A program made the translations under genes and the position numbers. The notes under the pieces are model-generated. The model did not search any database. It was not told the origin of the DNA and saw nothing but the letters and a program-made list of their open reading frames with translations. A DNA stretch of 64,000 bases from Mycteria americana (Eukaryota > Chordata > Aves > Ciconiiformes > Ciconiidae), in NCBI RefSeq assembly GCF_035582795.1, contig NC_134368.1, positions 2,727,501 through 2,791,500 of the forward strand, written 5' to 3'. Position 1 is the first letter of the stretch; each line of letters starts with the position of its first letter. Positions 14,601 to 29,600 of this stretch are shown piece by piece.

Positions 14601-17600
14601 ATTTCTTGAAAGTGGCTTTGGCATGGATTTGGTGATTGTAGTAAGAAATTACAGAGTTTTGGTGTTCTGTAATATACGTGAATGCTGAAAAGTACAGGAA
14701 CAAGTGAGAAATATTTCTTTCTTTTTTTCCTATTACCAGAAGAAAGTGGTAGTGTCATTGTTACTAATAGATTTCATTGAAATAAGTTAGTTTTTTTTTT
14801 TTAATAGAAACAACTGAAAATCAGTCTGTGTGTCAAGTAAGCTAATGAATGCATGTCTGGGGGAGAAACAGGCTTTTTCAAGACTAAGAAATAGGGTTTA
14901 GGGTTTAAGGTTTAAAAAATATTTTTATTAATATTTTTATTTATAGTATTTATTTAAAGGTAAAATAAAATTGTCATAAACTTTGCAACGTTAGGACCAT
15001 TAATCAGAACGCTGACCATCTAACAGTGAAATTAGGATCCAACATTTCTTGCATTGTTGTAGTGTTTAGGGGATGATTTTATTCCATATTCCATTCATAA
15101 GACTAATCTTTCACTGTCTGTGTGGACCTTAAAAGCAACATCTAGTCTTTTGCCTGTTAAAATCATGAGATAACTGGTTGCAGTAATACTTAAATGAGAG
15201 TAAAGGCTCACTGGTCCCTGTGCTTGATGTTGCATTGAACCCATATGGCTTTCGAAAGTAGTGTCTTTTATCTGCTGATGTAGTGTTCTTTTTAAAAATA
15301 CATATAGACACATGACCCACCTCAAATAAGGAGTGAGAGAAAATTGATGGCAAAATGGCGAACTTAATTTTAAAATCCAAATGTTGGTAATTTCTGTGGT
15401 GCTTGGCAGAAGAGAAATCAAGAGTTTGGGTTTTGGTGGGGTGTTTTTTTTTTTTTTTTTTTAGTTGCAAATATCTGTGGTTCAGAGACAGATATTTATT
15501 TATAGCAGGAGCCCTACTCCTAGAGAGACTACTGTACAAATCTTTCAGGCAAATGCTGCATTTTGTAGCTCAGTTTTTTTATGAGAGCCTATTGTCAGCT
15601 CTGTTTCCAGAAAACTTGGTTACAGCTTTTTTTATTTATAGATGCTGAACCCATCCCAGAAGGTTTTTATCTATTCCACTTTCTGTTATTTCTAAAGAAC
15701 TCTTCAAGCTGCCATCTGGTAGCAGGTACAAAGCTAAAGGTTGTGCTATTCAATTGCTGAAGGGCTTTGAAAGCACTGCACTGAATATTCTAGTCCAAAT
15801 AGGAATATGCAGGTCAATATTCAGTATTGAATGGCTGCTTATGTTTATTTCTGCAGGCTGATATGCATATGTATGCAAATGGATTATCTTGATTTTTTTT
15901 TCCGTTCTTTATACTCTCTTCCCTTTTGCTGAGCACACATTCAAATTTGCTTCTGTTCTCTGAAAGAAGATAAGTATCTACTACATCTGTCTAGTGCACT
16001 CTACTAGAGCTGAAGTAGCTTTATGAAACTAAAAACCAGTTCTCGCCAGTATGAGTGAGAGTAAAAATTGCCTCCTTTTAATGTTGAAATGAAAGTATGT
16101 TTTGCATTGAAGTGGTGATAGCAGAGGTTCAATAAAAAGGTAATAAAGAAGCCTCTGTTCATTTCCGTCATGGCTAGTGTTATGAGTTACTAATAGGATA
16201 CTAATTGTTATGATCAAGGAAAAAAAAAAAATCTGTTTCATAATTAAAAATTAAATTCAGCAGAGTTGCAGAGATTGATCTGTGCCGCGCTGTTGGATTT
16301 GAAGCCTGGGGAAGCACTGTCAGTTAATTGCTGTTAATAAAGCACTAACCTTCTCTGTATTTTATATAACCAAAAAGCTTGTGGACTAGATGCATTACAC
16401 TTACCGAGTATATTCCTTTTTAAATGGCTGTAAAGTTATAACATGTCATAAAATTTAAATTAATTTATTGTAACAACGTTGTGCTGCTTACATCCCTGCA
16501 GCTGGAACTTCTGTTTGTGTGAATGGTGAAGATGTGAAACTAGTATTTTGCCTAAGCCATGCTCTTACCAGGTGTCTTCTATTTCTTGTTTTTATTGAGT
16601 TTAATTTTCTCCACGTAGAGAACTTTGTGTAATGAGGATCACAGGGTGAGAACTTCCCATGTTTTGAAAGGACTTTGCTCTTCCATGCCAATGGTACAGA
16701 ACTGGAGTTAATTGTGAATTTACAAAGCAACACGTTAATCTTTCAGGGTAGTTTGTCCCTCCAGCCAACCCAGCAACCTTTAAAGGCTTTTGGTTTGAGA
16801 GGGTAGGAATATAGGATTCAGTTTAGGTGTTTATTCTCCCACTGTCCAAAGTAGAAATATTTCTCACTTTGCAGTCTCATGAAAGTACAGCCAACAAATG
16901 ATCTTGCCACAGCAAAGGTTTTTTGTAAGTCTGTCACGACAAGCCACATTGTCCCATGAACTTTGGACAAATGAATTGGAGGATGCTCAGCACCGTACAG
17001 AATCTGATCACAGGCAAACTCTTGCCTACAGACATCATTCGCTTTTCTTACTATAATGGGATGCTGAAAATGCATTGGTGCATGAGGATAAAGTCAAGGC
17101 TGGCTGTTGTGTGACATAGCAATAAGAGACACTGATCAGCCTGTGATAAATATCTAAATAACAACAGAATCAAGGTACAACAAGTGATGACTTTAACTTT
17201 TTTGCTGTTTAAAACCCGCTTTCTGCTCATTTCAGTTAGTATTTCAGGAATTTCTGTTCTTTTGCATGTTTTTTTTTCTAGAATGCAATCTCCCTTTCAT
17301 CGGATTCAACTTCTGCAAGCAGCAGTTCTTGGGGGCCAAGCTCTGCTCTTAGTAACAAGCGACGGACACGGATGCTAAACAAAGGTATCCAAGCAGGTGA
17401 GTTATTGAATTCCAGACTTGTATTTCTGTATTTGCTTCTGCCTTTCATCTCTTTGGAAACAGTTCTCCAAAGTGTGTTGCGTATTTCTGGTGATGGGTAT
17501 GTACAAGCAGCATTCTTCAAATTCACTTCAAATGCTTTTAGAGAAAGATGTTACGTTCCAATTAAAATGAGCTATTTCATTTCCTTTCTTGGTCTGCTTT

Positions 17601-20600
17601 AGTAGCCAGTTTTCTCACTTACTTACAAGTTTATTAACCTAAGCTTCTGATCCATTTCAATAGTAAAGGTGGACTAACTGTATTTTTTAATATATTGTTT
17701 TCTCCGCAAGACATCTGTTACTCACAGAATGTATTTTGTAGGCATATGCTATTTCAGAAGGCAACTGCAGTGTTTCATATTCTTCTTGGTAATATTTTGG
17801 ATGTTATATTCTATTTAAAACATAAGCTGATCCTGGACTGGTGCAGTTCTGCATTTGGCTTTTTCTGGTGGCAGTTATCAGTTTCTTCATTGCTTTCATT
17901 TACACACCAAGTTCCCATCATAAGATTGAGTAATGGCTTTGTTTTATTCATCAGACATATCATTTATTTATTTATTACTGCTTTTTTTTCATGTGGAGGT
18001 GGATTGAATCAGAAAAGTACTTTCACGGCTTGTTTTCAGGATCGCATTATGACTTTTTGAATGTTAGTTAGGAAGGAATGACACCTTCCACTTTATATGT
18101 TTCTGTTAAATATTTGTGGTGGTGTTTCTGTTAAATATTTGTAGTGCTGTGGGCAAACCAATCTTCTATAGCTAAAACATAGTTTTGGATGGGATGCACT
18201 GGGTAAACTAACAGGTCCAGAAGAACCTGCAGTTCCATTGTCCAAAATGTAAAGCTGTATGTTGACCTGCCGTTGTGCCTTGCAGCAGCAGATTTGAAGC
18301 TGACTCTTCAGAGAGCCAACTCAGGTCCCCAGCCAGGGGCATAGTTGGTTCAAGTTTAATTCCCACACCCCATATATATATATATATGCTTGTTTTGCTT
18401 GGGGTTTTTGGTTTACACCACATTAATTTTACTCAGATTATCATATAGTAACAACCCTGAGTCACTGTAAACTCTCCTTGAATTGGAAGTGGGAATATAA
18501 AAGATTTTGCCTTTTGACGGTGGGATAAATAAAGTGATCCTTCAGCTTCAAAGTAAAAATTGAGGGTCACCCCTTGAACTATGCATGTCACGTGCTGATG
18601 TGAAAGTACTTCCAGCTGCTCTGGAATAAGATGCTATTGCTTCCTTTTCAACTACAGGAGACTTGGAGATTGTGAACAGTGCAACTAAGAAAAACACTCG
18701 AGATGTTGGTGTGACTTTTCCTACCCCAAGATGTAGCCAGCCAAATCAATGGCCACAGGAACCCTGGCATTGTGTTGATGGTATTTTTGGAGAATCAGAT
18801 GGTATGGTCACAGATCATCAGGCAGCAGGAAGCAAGGGTAAGCAGAAAGGACAGCCAGGCAATTTTTTCGTGGAGAAAAGGATGAAAAGGAGCAGGCTGC
18901 ATTTACCACAAGGTCAGTCCAAAATACGCTTTCTCTGCAGACCAGAAAAGCTGTACAACTCAACAGCAATGAGCAAAATCTGTGAGGAGGATTAGCTAGG
19001 ACACAAAGTAGTCTGTCACTAGTACAGTCAGTTCTTATTCTGTTTTTAATCAATGCATTTTAAACAAAACACTATGTCAAGTGAGCTCTCTAGTGCTCTA
19101 TTATGATGGCATTTTCAATCAAGCTGTTGGATGCAACCTAGCCAGTAAAGGTAGTAAATAGGAAGCGATGAGTAAGGCAAGGAAAGATGAATGAGATGGG
19201 AATCATGCAGATACTTAATTTTGATTTTCAGGGTATAAAAGGTTCTGTTAAGCTCTGAGTAACTGGTCGTTGTACGTTGTACTTACTGTTTCATGTATTG
19301 AGGCTTCAAAGAACAAGTATTTTTTTCAGGAGTACTTGAAGGAAGAGTGTGGTACCAGAAGAACTAGACTCGTGTCTCTCTTTTAGCTAGAGTTGCATTT
19401 TTTGGCTGATGGTGTAGTCTCCTGACTTTTTTTTTTTTTCCTTTTTTTAATTTTGCATCAGTCTTCACAATGTCATGATTAAATGTTTAAAAATGTATTT
19501 CCTTAGTCATCATTGTTGTAGGGACAAATCATTCTCTCTCATACCGGTTTAATATAGAAAATTTAGAATATCTGCTCAGAGTACTAGCTGATGTATTCAA
19601 ATCCCATTATGTATGTAAACTGTGAGTAATCTAATTCTTGTATACGTATTTAACATTTGGAAGATGTAAAGCATTTGATCTTCAAAAATATCTATAAAAA
19701 GCCATAGGGCTTAGGACAGTACAGAGGCAGCTTAAAAATGTGTAATTGCTGATAAATAACTGTTCTTTCTATAAAGAGAGAAACTTGCAAACTAAGCCAT
19801 TTTGTGCCTTTTCAAAAGTGTTGTTTGATAAACACTTGCTGGTTTTCTGACACTTGGCAAAGGAATTCTTTTGAAACTGCCAAAGGTGTCTGCTATGGAG
19901 TCCCACCGTTATTAAAGTGAAGTGAGTATTTCTTGCACGTTAGGCCACTGATTGTATTTAGCTAAGACCTTGGGCATGAAGGGCCATAGATGGGGATGGA
20001 AAACAGGCACATGTATAGTCTACAAATCTTTTTTCTCTTCTGTGGTCTTTTTAACAGGAATTTCATGGTTCGTCCAAGCAGAAGACTTGAAATCTGAATC
20101 CAGGAAAGAAAACCATTCCAATTCCTTTTCTGGTCCTGGTCCCTCTTGGTTTGAACCACTGACCAGCACAAAGCCTTGGAGAGAGCCTCTCCGAGAGAAG
20201 AACTGGCAAGAGCAGCAGCACAGCAACGTGATTCAGCCAGCAGTTCCAGAAGGAGATGCTGAGAACAGGGCCTTGCGACCGTTCGTGAAGCTTACGCTAC
20301 AGGTAAAAGCACGCTGTGCTGCTGGGATCTCAGTAGAATTTCAGGAGTAATGCTGAATCTTGTGGAAACACATTTTGTTCCTTTTTGTTTGTTTGTTTTG
20401 TTTTTGTTATTTCACCTTTCTAATCAGTGGAAGTCAACATGTTACAGACCGCTCTTGCTTAAAAAAAACCCCAAACCAAAACAACCAAGAAAACCAATTA
20501 ATTTGTCAGTTCTGTTTGGTTATGCTAATCTGGCTTTCCACAATATGCTAATATGTTTGAATTGACCTAATATTTTAAGGTTTAAATCATTTGGCTTCAG

Positions 20601-23600
20601 GAACTAGAGGGAATGTAGCTGAGGTAGCGTCAAGTCATACTTGCTTCCATGCAGAAATAATACTGTGTGATGTACATAGTATGTGATTAAAACGGGCTTT
20701 AATTCATACAGTGCAAACAGCATATGTGTGTGTACATACATACACATGCATATGCAGTGTACATTTCAGGTCAGGTGTGATCACTCTAAATATCTGTGGA
20801 AAAATACAGATGTAGTGTACAGAAATATTTTTGAAAGAGATCGTCCACAGCAAGTGAAATGTAAATTAGGAAGTGCTAATTAAGGTGCACTTCTGAAGTG
20901 TCTTTAAGTTCAGTTGCATGTGTTCATGTCCTCAGAGACTGCCCTGTGATGGAAATTGCAGTGTGGCAAACAGAGATATCAGGAGATTGCTTTCAAAATT
21001 CCACTTCTGATCCAAAATAAATTGCTAATGTTGATGTGCCCACTGATTGATAACAAGGGAGATTGTAATAAGTTGGAAAATATTCTATCCTATGGGCTCA
21101 ACTTTGTTAACTTTTTGCTGTGCTTTTTTGAGAAGAGCTTTGTGTCCCTTTTGCTAATTATTTTAGCGAATTTTTTTCTTTCTGGCCAGTTAATTTTCTG
21201 GTTGTTGACAAATAGTTTGTTAAACGAGGTCTTTGAGGATCTACCCAGCATTAAGGATACAAGATTTTATATGTTATACCAAATACTACTTTGATGGGAT
21301 TTTTTTCCATGCCTTGGTAATGGTGTTAGATATTTTCATTATTCCCTTCCAGCTGTAGGGAGACAGTCCGGCCACTTTAGACTTTGTTTTGTGTCATTCC
21401 ATCTTAGGAGGCTCTTGCAGTGCATCGCCCTGATTTCATCTCCCGCTCCGGAGAGCGTGTGAAGCATCTGAAGCTTGTAATGGAGGAAAGGAGGATACAG
21501 AGCGTACTGCAGTCTGAACGAGAAGAGCTATTTAATCCTCCGGAGAAAAGAAAGGGCTACAGGAATGCAAGTCACATGCTGTCTGACAGAGGTACCTTCA
21601 TGGTTCTGCTCTTTATGTTCTATAGGAATTAACAAATTTCCACATTATACTTAAGGGTGTGTGTATTTTTAATAAAAGTATTACAGTTATTTAACATTAA
21701 GAAGTGTCTATAAGAATCCATAACTTATAAAGGAGTCAGATTGTTGCAATAGTATTCTTTGTGAGAAGTAGACTTGTTCACTGTTCTCTTATCTCAAAAT
21801 TTTCCATTTAGGTTTTCTGATTAGAGAAAAGAGAAGAACAATTCCAAAGAGTGAAATGGTTCAAAGATCTAAACGGTAAGGCTAAGAAAACTTTGTTCCA
21901 GGTAGATAAGTGATCTGGGTAGATAAGTGACCCCACAGAGGTGGTAGAACCTGCATCCTTGGAAAGAGTCACAAGTTGAGAGGATGAGGCCTGAGCAACC
22001 TGATGGAGCCTTGAAGTTTGCCCTGCTTCGAAGCAGGAGGTTGGACTTGGTGACCTCCAGAGGTCCCTTCCCACCAAAGTTACACTGTAATTCTACAAAA
22101 TATCTACTGGAATATGCAATACATAAAATAAAGCCCTTGATATATATGATGAGAGAGTCCAAAAAGAATGTTTTATTTCAATAGCCTTTGGCATTTAAAA
22201 GTATTTTTAGGGCGTTAATAGAGAGGTGGCAGAAGTGGTAAATATGGCAGTTTCCCAAGGAACGCATCTCCACATGTTTTAGCTGAAGTAGAAGGACTCG
22301 GGTTCGGGTCACTTGGACTGTGAGATTGATGTATCTAAACTCATATATTTTCAGAAACTCTGATTTCATAATAACCGAAGTCAGCAGGACTTCTACGGAG
22401 ACTGATTCAGGCAGTCACACTTGGTGACTTTTTTTTGTTCTTGCTGCTGTTGTACTCCAGCTCTCAGTTGGAGCTGAGAAGTAATTTATTCTGTACCATT
22501 CTTTTGAAATCCACACCTATAGTGAGTGCAAAAGCTTTTTCTTTTTCTCTGTGAGGGTACAAATGGAATTTCTCATGGCTAATTAGCTAGAGGTAATGAA
22601 AACAGTTTTCAATGAATTTACCTACAACTCTGCGTTGCCCAGTTCTTGCTCTAAACATCTTTATAGTGGAATGATTTGTGAGGGGTAAATCTTGATCTTT
22701 CTTTGAGGGGAGCCCTAGAATGGCGAAAGCCTTTAGAGAATGGTGAGATGGTAGTAAAGCAAAACCCCAAATCTTGGAGGTATCGCTACCCCCATCCAGT
22801 AACACATGCATAGACCTAGCACCCTCTGCTGCCTTCCAGCAAAGCATAAGAGGAGTAAAGTAAGCATCTAAATGTGGTTTATTGCCTCTTTTCTGTAGCT
22901 GTAATGTGGGTAGTGACATTTTTAGAAAAAATGACCTCTTAAGAGCAGCTGCAGAGTAGGAAAATAGGGATACACAGGAAGGTAGGTCACTGGAAGGAGT
23001 GCAGGGGTTTTGTGTTTTTTTTTTTCTTTTCTTTTCTTTCTTCTTTTTTTTTGGTGTTGGGTGTGTATTTGCTTGCTCATCGATTCTACTGTGAAGGCTG
23101 ATGGACTGGTAAACACATTTGTGTGGGGGACTGTAGAAGCTACAAATGTGTATGGCTCTCCCTAGCTGATGCTGGTGAATTAGACAGGAGATAAAATTCA
23201 GTATTGAGATTTGGATTTCATCCTAGCTTTCTTGATTCTGCCTACTTAGTTATGCGTTATCGTACAGCTTCCTGTTACTTTGTTTTCCAGCTAACTTCTC
23301 CTCCTTCTCTCCTTTGAAACATGCAAGTGACACCTACCTCGTACTGACTAAGTAGCAAATGGGTGTGCAAACTGATACACATTTGCCTCCCTCACTTCTC
23401 TTGCCGGTCTCAAGTATTACTTATTTTCCTGCTGGAATTAGTACCAAGACAACTGTCAAAGATGCCCCTCCTGGCTGGTGGGCTGTATTGATTTGCAATG
23501 TTCAAAATAGAGCGTGTTGAAGTACTTTCACATAATATGAGTTGAAGGCATAGATGTGTTTAAAAATATTTGAAGTGCCAACAGTAATTACGCAAAGATA

Positions 23601-26600
23601 TTATACTGACGTAAGAATGAAACAGTCTCTAAAAGAGTATAATGCACTATTATATCTGTAACAAGTCTTTTTTTTTTTTCTATTGCTGATTATCAAATCA
23701 GCAGGTTAGGAAAGGAGTTACAGTAGGATCTGTCTTGCTTTAAATATTACGGGACTGAAATTTTTGAACATGGTTCATTTCCACCTCCCGTAAACCACAA
23801 TGTTTTTGAAGCTGCGTATTTCTTGGCGACCACTGTCATGATATTAGTAAACCTTTATGATCTTAAAGGAAGACTTGGGGAAGGCAGTGTGAGCAATACA
23901 CTGCCATCCTAGCTCTCAGCTCCCTCCTTTAGATGGTAGCATGTAAACCAGACTAGAATAGCGCACTGACTCTGTACTGAGCAGCAGTCACCTTCTATTC
24001 AGTTCAAAGCATCCCTTGCCGTTTAGCTCTGGTACGGGAGAAGTTCAGCACCGGAGAAGACAAAGCATTCACCTAAACAGGGCAACATGGTTGAATGTTG
24101 AAAATACTGACATTTTCAAAAGATGCCTCAATAGCTTAACTCAGGTTATTCTTGTGATAAAGATAGTGCTATTGATGGATAAACATGTTACTTGGAATCA
24201 ACATAACCAGTACAGAAAAGCAATGGGGCTATTCTGTACTGAAGATATTGAAGCTCTACCTTTTGCAGCTGGGTAATCGTATCAGCTCTGTGGTCATTTT
24301 AATGTTATAAATATTGCTTTTAGGAGGGTGCTGCTTGTAAGAGAAGGGCATTATGGGATGTGGGAATTTCTGGTATCACAACTGCTATGTATTCCACATT
24401 TTCCCTGTGTGACACTAATAAACCCCAAATAAATTTTTCTATGATGTGGTTGGCCAGTAGCCTTTAACAGAATATGAAAATAAAACAGAGGATATTTTTT
24501 TTTTTTATATCAATAAGTTCCTTCCTTCCAAGTTACTATTTTTGACTTTTTGTATTTACACTTAAGGATCTATGAGCAGCTGCCAGAGGTGCAGAAGAAG
24601 CGAGAGGAAGAGAAGAGAAAAATGGAGTACAACTCATACCGCCTGAAAGCACAGCTTTACAAAACGGTCAGTTTTCTGGTCAAGTATTTACACTGGAACA
24701 TTTTAGAATTTTTTTTCTTGAGGTCACAAGCATTATAGTAATATTTACTAAATGTTAATTCTGTGGTATTATTTTGCAACTTCTCTGTGGTTAGGATATA
24801 TTAGCATTTAATCAGGGTCAAAGCAGTCAAGCTTAGCAAAATGTGGAACAAAAAGTCCCCCTACCTAACCTGAAATTCTTCCAGTACCTACACACGGTGT
24901 ATGGAAAAAAGACAAGGAAGCATGGTCCTGATTAAAGCATAGAAAAAAGGTCTTGTGCAATCTTGAGGGCAGAACAGAGGGATTGTGGAGCATATTTAAA
25001 GAAGATATTCCATGGACAGGCTCTTTGACCTGAAGGCTGCTGGTTTTGCTCTCGTGTACCCTTGCTGTAGATGGATTTAGCTTATACAGTTCACAGCTAA
25101 CTTCACAACCATGGTGAACAAAGCCTGGAGTCATCGTTCTTAGTTTTGCTCCAGTGGAGAATTGTCAGTCCTGGTGGTAATTTGTTAACTTTGGGGGCTG
25201 TGGATTTCACCATTAAAGTGTTTGTTCAGCTGATAGTGTGGTCTTACCACACTGGCATTGATCAGCCAAGGATCTCCTCTGTCTGGCAAGCTGTAGAATA
25301 AACCAGTATCCCTAAGCATGAGTGTGGCTAACTTTGAACCACAAACACTTATCCAACAGTTCAAGAACAGTTTCTATGCTGGGGCCTCACCACACAACCA
25401 GGAGCAGAGCAAAGGGTGGGGTGAGGACTCCAGGATTTTAGTGATCAAGAGAAGGAAACAGTGGGGCCCATTTTGCTGGGTTACTTTAGGACTCTGCTGA
25501 ATCCTGCCTCATTCTGCCATGAAGCAGTGAAATCCCTGCAGGGAGCTGCTTTGTCCCAGCTAACAACTGCTGCTAATGCTCTTTCTCCCTGGCTGTCCAA
25601 GTTGTGTAACGTGTGTTTTGTATCTGTCTGTTAAACACAGGTTTAATTAATGACAGAAAAATTGAAGAACCCTGTGCTAGAGACTCACCTGGGTTAAGCA
25701 CGATAAGTAACAAGAAAGAGAGTCTTCTGTCCCTGTGCCCTCCCATGTGCACACATCTAATTATCTAGTATTTCTGTATACCAAGCAGTATCAATTTATA
25801 CACAATGATGTGGTAAATGTCCCGATAAAACAGAGGGAGGCCCATTTGTCCTCTCTGAGAAGTGCATCTCCAAAACTGACCAGTGTCTCACTTTTTGAGC
25901 TGTTCTAGGCATCCATATGCTTAAGCTTTCTCGTAAGACTTAAAAAGAACTAAAAGATGAGAAACGACAGTTTGCAATACAAACACTGAGGTTCTAACCT
26001 GACTTACCTTCTCACTTTTTAACTAACCCATATACCATAAAACGTAGCCTTCTGGAGAACTCTGGCAGCAGGCAATAAATTGCATTATAAGCCTCAGTGG
26101 TTTCAGGACATGCATTAAAAATTAAAACTGATTTTTTTTTTTTTCTTCTAGATCTTAAGCTTGCACTTCAGTTTTAGCATTGCAACTCTTTCCTGGCTGA
26201 GTTGTCCTACCAGAGCTGGAATAATAGGGTTAGTTATTTGTTGGGAACAGCAGTAATTGGATTTTAAAAGTCAGAGCTTGTAATGCAATGTATTATCCAG
26301 AATACCTTCCTAATCTGATTGTGGGTACTTACCACTAGAATTACTGGAATTTGATGCTGTGCTTTTGCAGGGTATATTCAGGACATGTTTTTTTCACTAG
26401 TCTGAGAATCTCAGATGCTGGCACAGTAAGGTCTTCAGAGTTAATGAATGCTGGCAGTTGTTGACTTGAAGTAGCGTAGTCAGCTGGAAGCAGAGAGGGA
26501 ATCGGAGTGTGGTTTTGATTGGAAGAGGGATGATGATTTATTGCAGTAAATATTGCAATCTTTTTGTCTTCCTTGATGATGCAGAATAGCTGTAGTGAGT

Positions 26601-29600
26601 AGCTGTAAATACAGTGAATGGTTTGTTTAGAATTCGGTTAATGTGTTGCTGAGAGCATCAGTTTCTAAGCGGATCTGATTGTGCATGAAAAAAAGAACCA
26701 CAGATTCTGTGGAGTGACTCCAAAGATGACACAGAGTATTAGGAGAAGAAAATGGCTGGTACAAAAGCTAGACTAAAAACATATGTAATCTAGGGTTGTA
26801 TCATTTAAATGTAATCTAGGGTTGTATCATTTAAATGATCTGTAGCACTGTACCCAAACTGCAGTCTTGAGTATCTCTCATGGTGACAAGTTTGTGAACT
26901 GCTGATGTAGAACAGCAGATCAGTACTCTGGAATAGATCTGACTCTTATTTTAATTGCAGTCACCTCGAGGAGTCCCGTTGTGCCCTATACAAACCCAGT
27001 AGGGGGACAGTTCCTTCCAAGATCGTTTGGCATATATCCAGACAAAGCTTGGGAAAGGAGAGGGAGGCAGAGAGAGTCAAGTGCCCTGCTCAGGTTTGTG
27101 TGTGGGTCAGTGGTGGAGCCAGGCATAGTACTTACATTCTCTGACTCCCAGGTCAGTGCTTAGTGGCATGTTGTCAGTGGTCAGTGGCTTAGTGCTTAGT
27201 GGCCTGTTCCTAATGAAACTGCTTTGTCCTTCTCTCTTTGGATTTTGACAGGCTAGCACTGCTCATCTTGATGGGGGGAAGGAGGTACTCATGCCCCAGC
27301 TACTCCAGAGTGCAGCTCAGTAGGTTAAACTGCTGGTGAAACTGTCTGTGCTGAGCCATCCTGTTTTGGAGTGTCTGAGGCTTACATTCATATTTTCTTG
27401 GCTGAATTTCTGCTTCTTTTCCTGTCACTGATACTATAGAGTAGATGTGTAAAAGGAAAACTAGGTGTACACCTCACTAAGAGCAGTACTCTGAGGGTGG
27501 GATTAGCTAGCAGTACTGTGCGCATGCCACTTCTGTAGGGTGTTGAGGGCTCACAGGCTAGGGATGATTCATATTTGGGAAAGAAAGCAATGAATTAAAC
27601 ATGTACATGCACTCATACCTGTATGTACATCGACCTGAGCAAGTGTTGTTTGCCGAAGTATCACTTACAAGTGAAATCCTTACACTAGAATTTAGAGGTA
27701 TGTTAGGTATAACTGCATATTAATATAAATTAAGGGTCAATACTTCAGAAAAAAGATGAACACCAGCTTCTTGGAAATGTATCCCAAGGAGAAACCAACC
27801 AAACAAAATTGTATGTTTCCAGTGTTGAGCAACAACCACTACTAGGTGGGACACACTGCTCTCTGGAGGCAGTGTGTGACTTCGTTAGCTGTAGGGAACC
27901 AAGGATAATGATCTTAAATTAGTGTCCAGGTTGAGAGATGAGATGAAACTGAGTTTATTTGGCTCAAAATAGGGCCCCAAATTAGTGAATATATATGAAC
28001 AAAATTATCTTACCTTTTGTAAAGCAGAAGTGAAAGTACTCATACAGGACACCTGAGAAGTAAGGGCTGTCCGTGCTTGTTTTAAGGCATTTATGTGCTA
28101 CAGTGGCAATGTGGGGCAATGCAGTGGGAACTGGAGAGAATGAAATAACAGTTTTGTTAGCACTGAGCGAGGATGGGATCCTCTGGAGGAAACCGTATGG
28201 GCTCGTATATAACGGGAAACTGATCAAAATTCCTGTGCTAGAAGGCAACTGACGGTTGCACAGGCATTCGTAATTTTTCGAATCGTTAAATACTACTTTA
28301 TTAAGATAGCAAAGTTATTTTTATCACAGGATGCACAGGAGTCTGGGCCGATGTTCTGTCCCAGTATCCCGTTGCTTTTGTACTTTTAATTTCAAATAGA
28401 GCATAAAATTACACTAGTCAGATAAGGGAATGGTGCATGCCCTTTAATTTTGAAACCTATATAGTCGAGACAGATTTCTGATCTGATGGCAGCATAATTC
28501 AGAACTCTTTCAACCCCAGTTCAATGAAAATGAATTTTATGAGTTTATCAGATATAAATTCATTCCGTTACTGAGGCTTTTCTATTAGATGTAGTGAATT
28601 TGCCATTTTTGTAAATAGGGAACATGGGAGAAACCTCCATAAAGGATAGGAAAGTTATTGATTTATATAATTCCCTCTACCCCTTAAAAAAGAATAAAAG
28701 GTCTTAGCATTCAGGAACACAAAACACTTCATTTTATTTATGGATGGGACATGTCCTTTAGAGTCTATGCAAGATAGGGGCCACAAGGTGTCACTACCCC
28801 AAAGGAAAAAGCACATGCTTCTAGAGGTGTAAAACTGAAATGCACTTTGCTTGCTGCTTTACAGTTGTTTGTTTTGTGGTTTTTTTTTTTTTTTTGTTAA
28901 TGCGTGTTTTTCATCCCCTTGGCTACATTTTCCCTCCTGTCAGCAACATGTTGGGGTTTTTTGTTTTGTAGTCACTTCCTGGAAGTGGAGCAAAGAGGGG
29001 AGATAGGATCTAATTGCTAGCTGGGTTTGCTTATTAGGTTGTAAAAGGGCCTGTGAGCTGTAAGGACTGTTCAGAGGTTTTGTGGTTTGAGGTGTTTTGA
29101 GTCCTTCTGAAGCTTCATGAAGTGTTGGGGACAGATTTCACACTGAGATTCACGTCAGCAGCTCTGCTTCTTTTTATATGTATGAATGTAAGCAGAGTAT
29201 ATTCTGCATTGGTATATACACTATATACACATACGCTGCATACTCTGTATGTGTCTGTGTATAAAGAGCTGAGCTGCGTGTTGCGTTCATCTGTGTGATG
29301 CAAAAGGTCTCATCAGGTAATGGCTGTATCATTCCCACTGCTGTTAGTAATATATGAGTTACCCAAAGCTCTTACTTTATCCTACACTTCTATAAAGCCA
29401 CGTGATATGTATTCCATGCTTCAAAATGTCAGTGATCTGCCGGCTGAGCTAGCAGAAGGATGTGGTGTTTAATTATCTGGATTGCCTGTTGCCAGAAGAA
29501 TGGGTCGCACTGGCAGGTGCCTGGGGAAGAATACCGTAACAGAGCCAGCATTAGCAGTACTTCTCAAAGATGCTCTAATGGTCTGGTGTAATTTGTGCCC

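Noticed and set aside
14888..14912. Telomere-like agggtttagggttt run
   Set aside because: Only two or three imperfect units in AT-rich intron; a simple-sequence coincidence.
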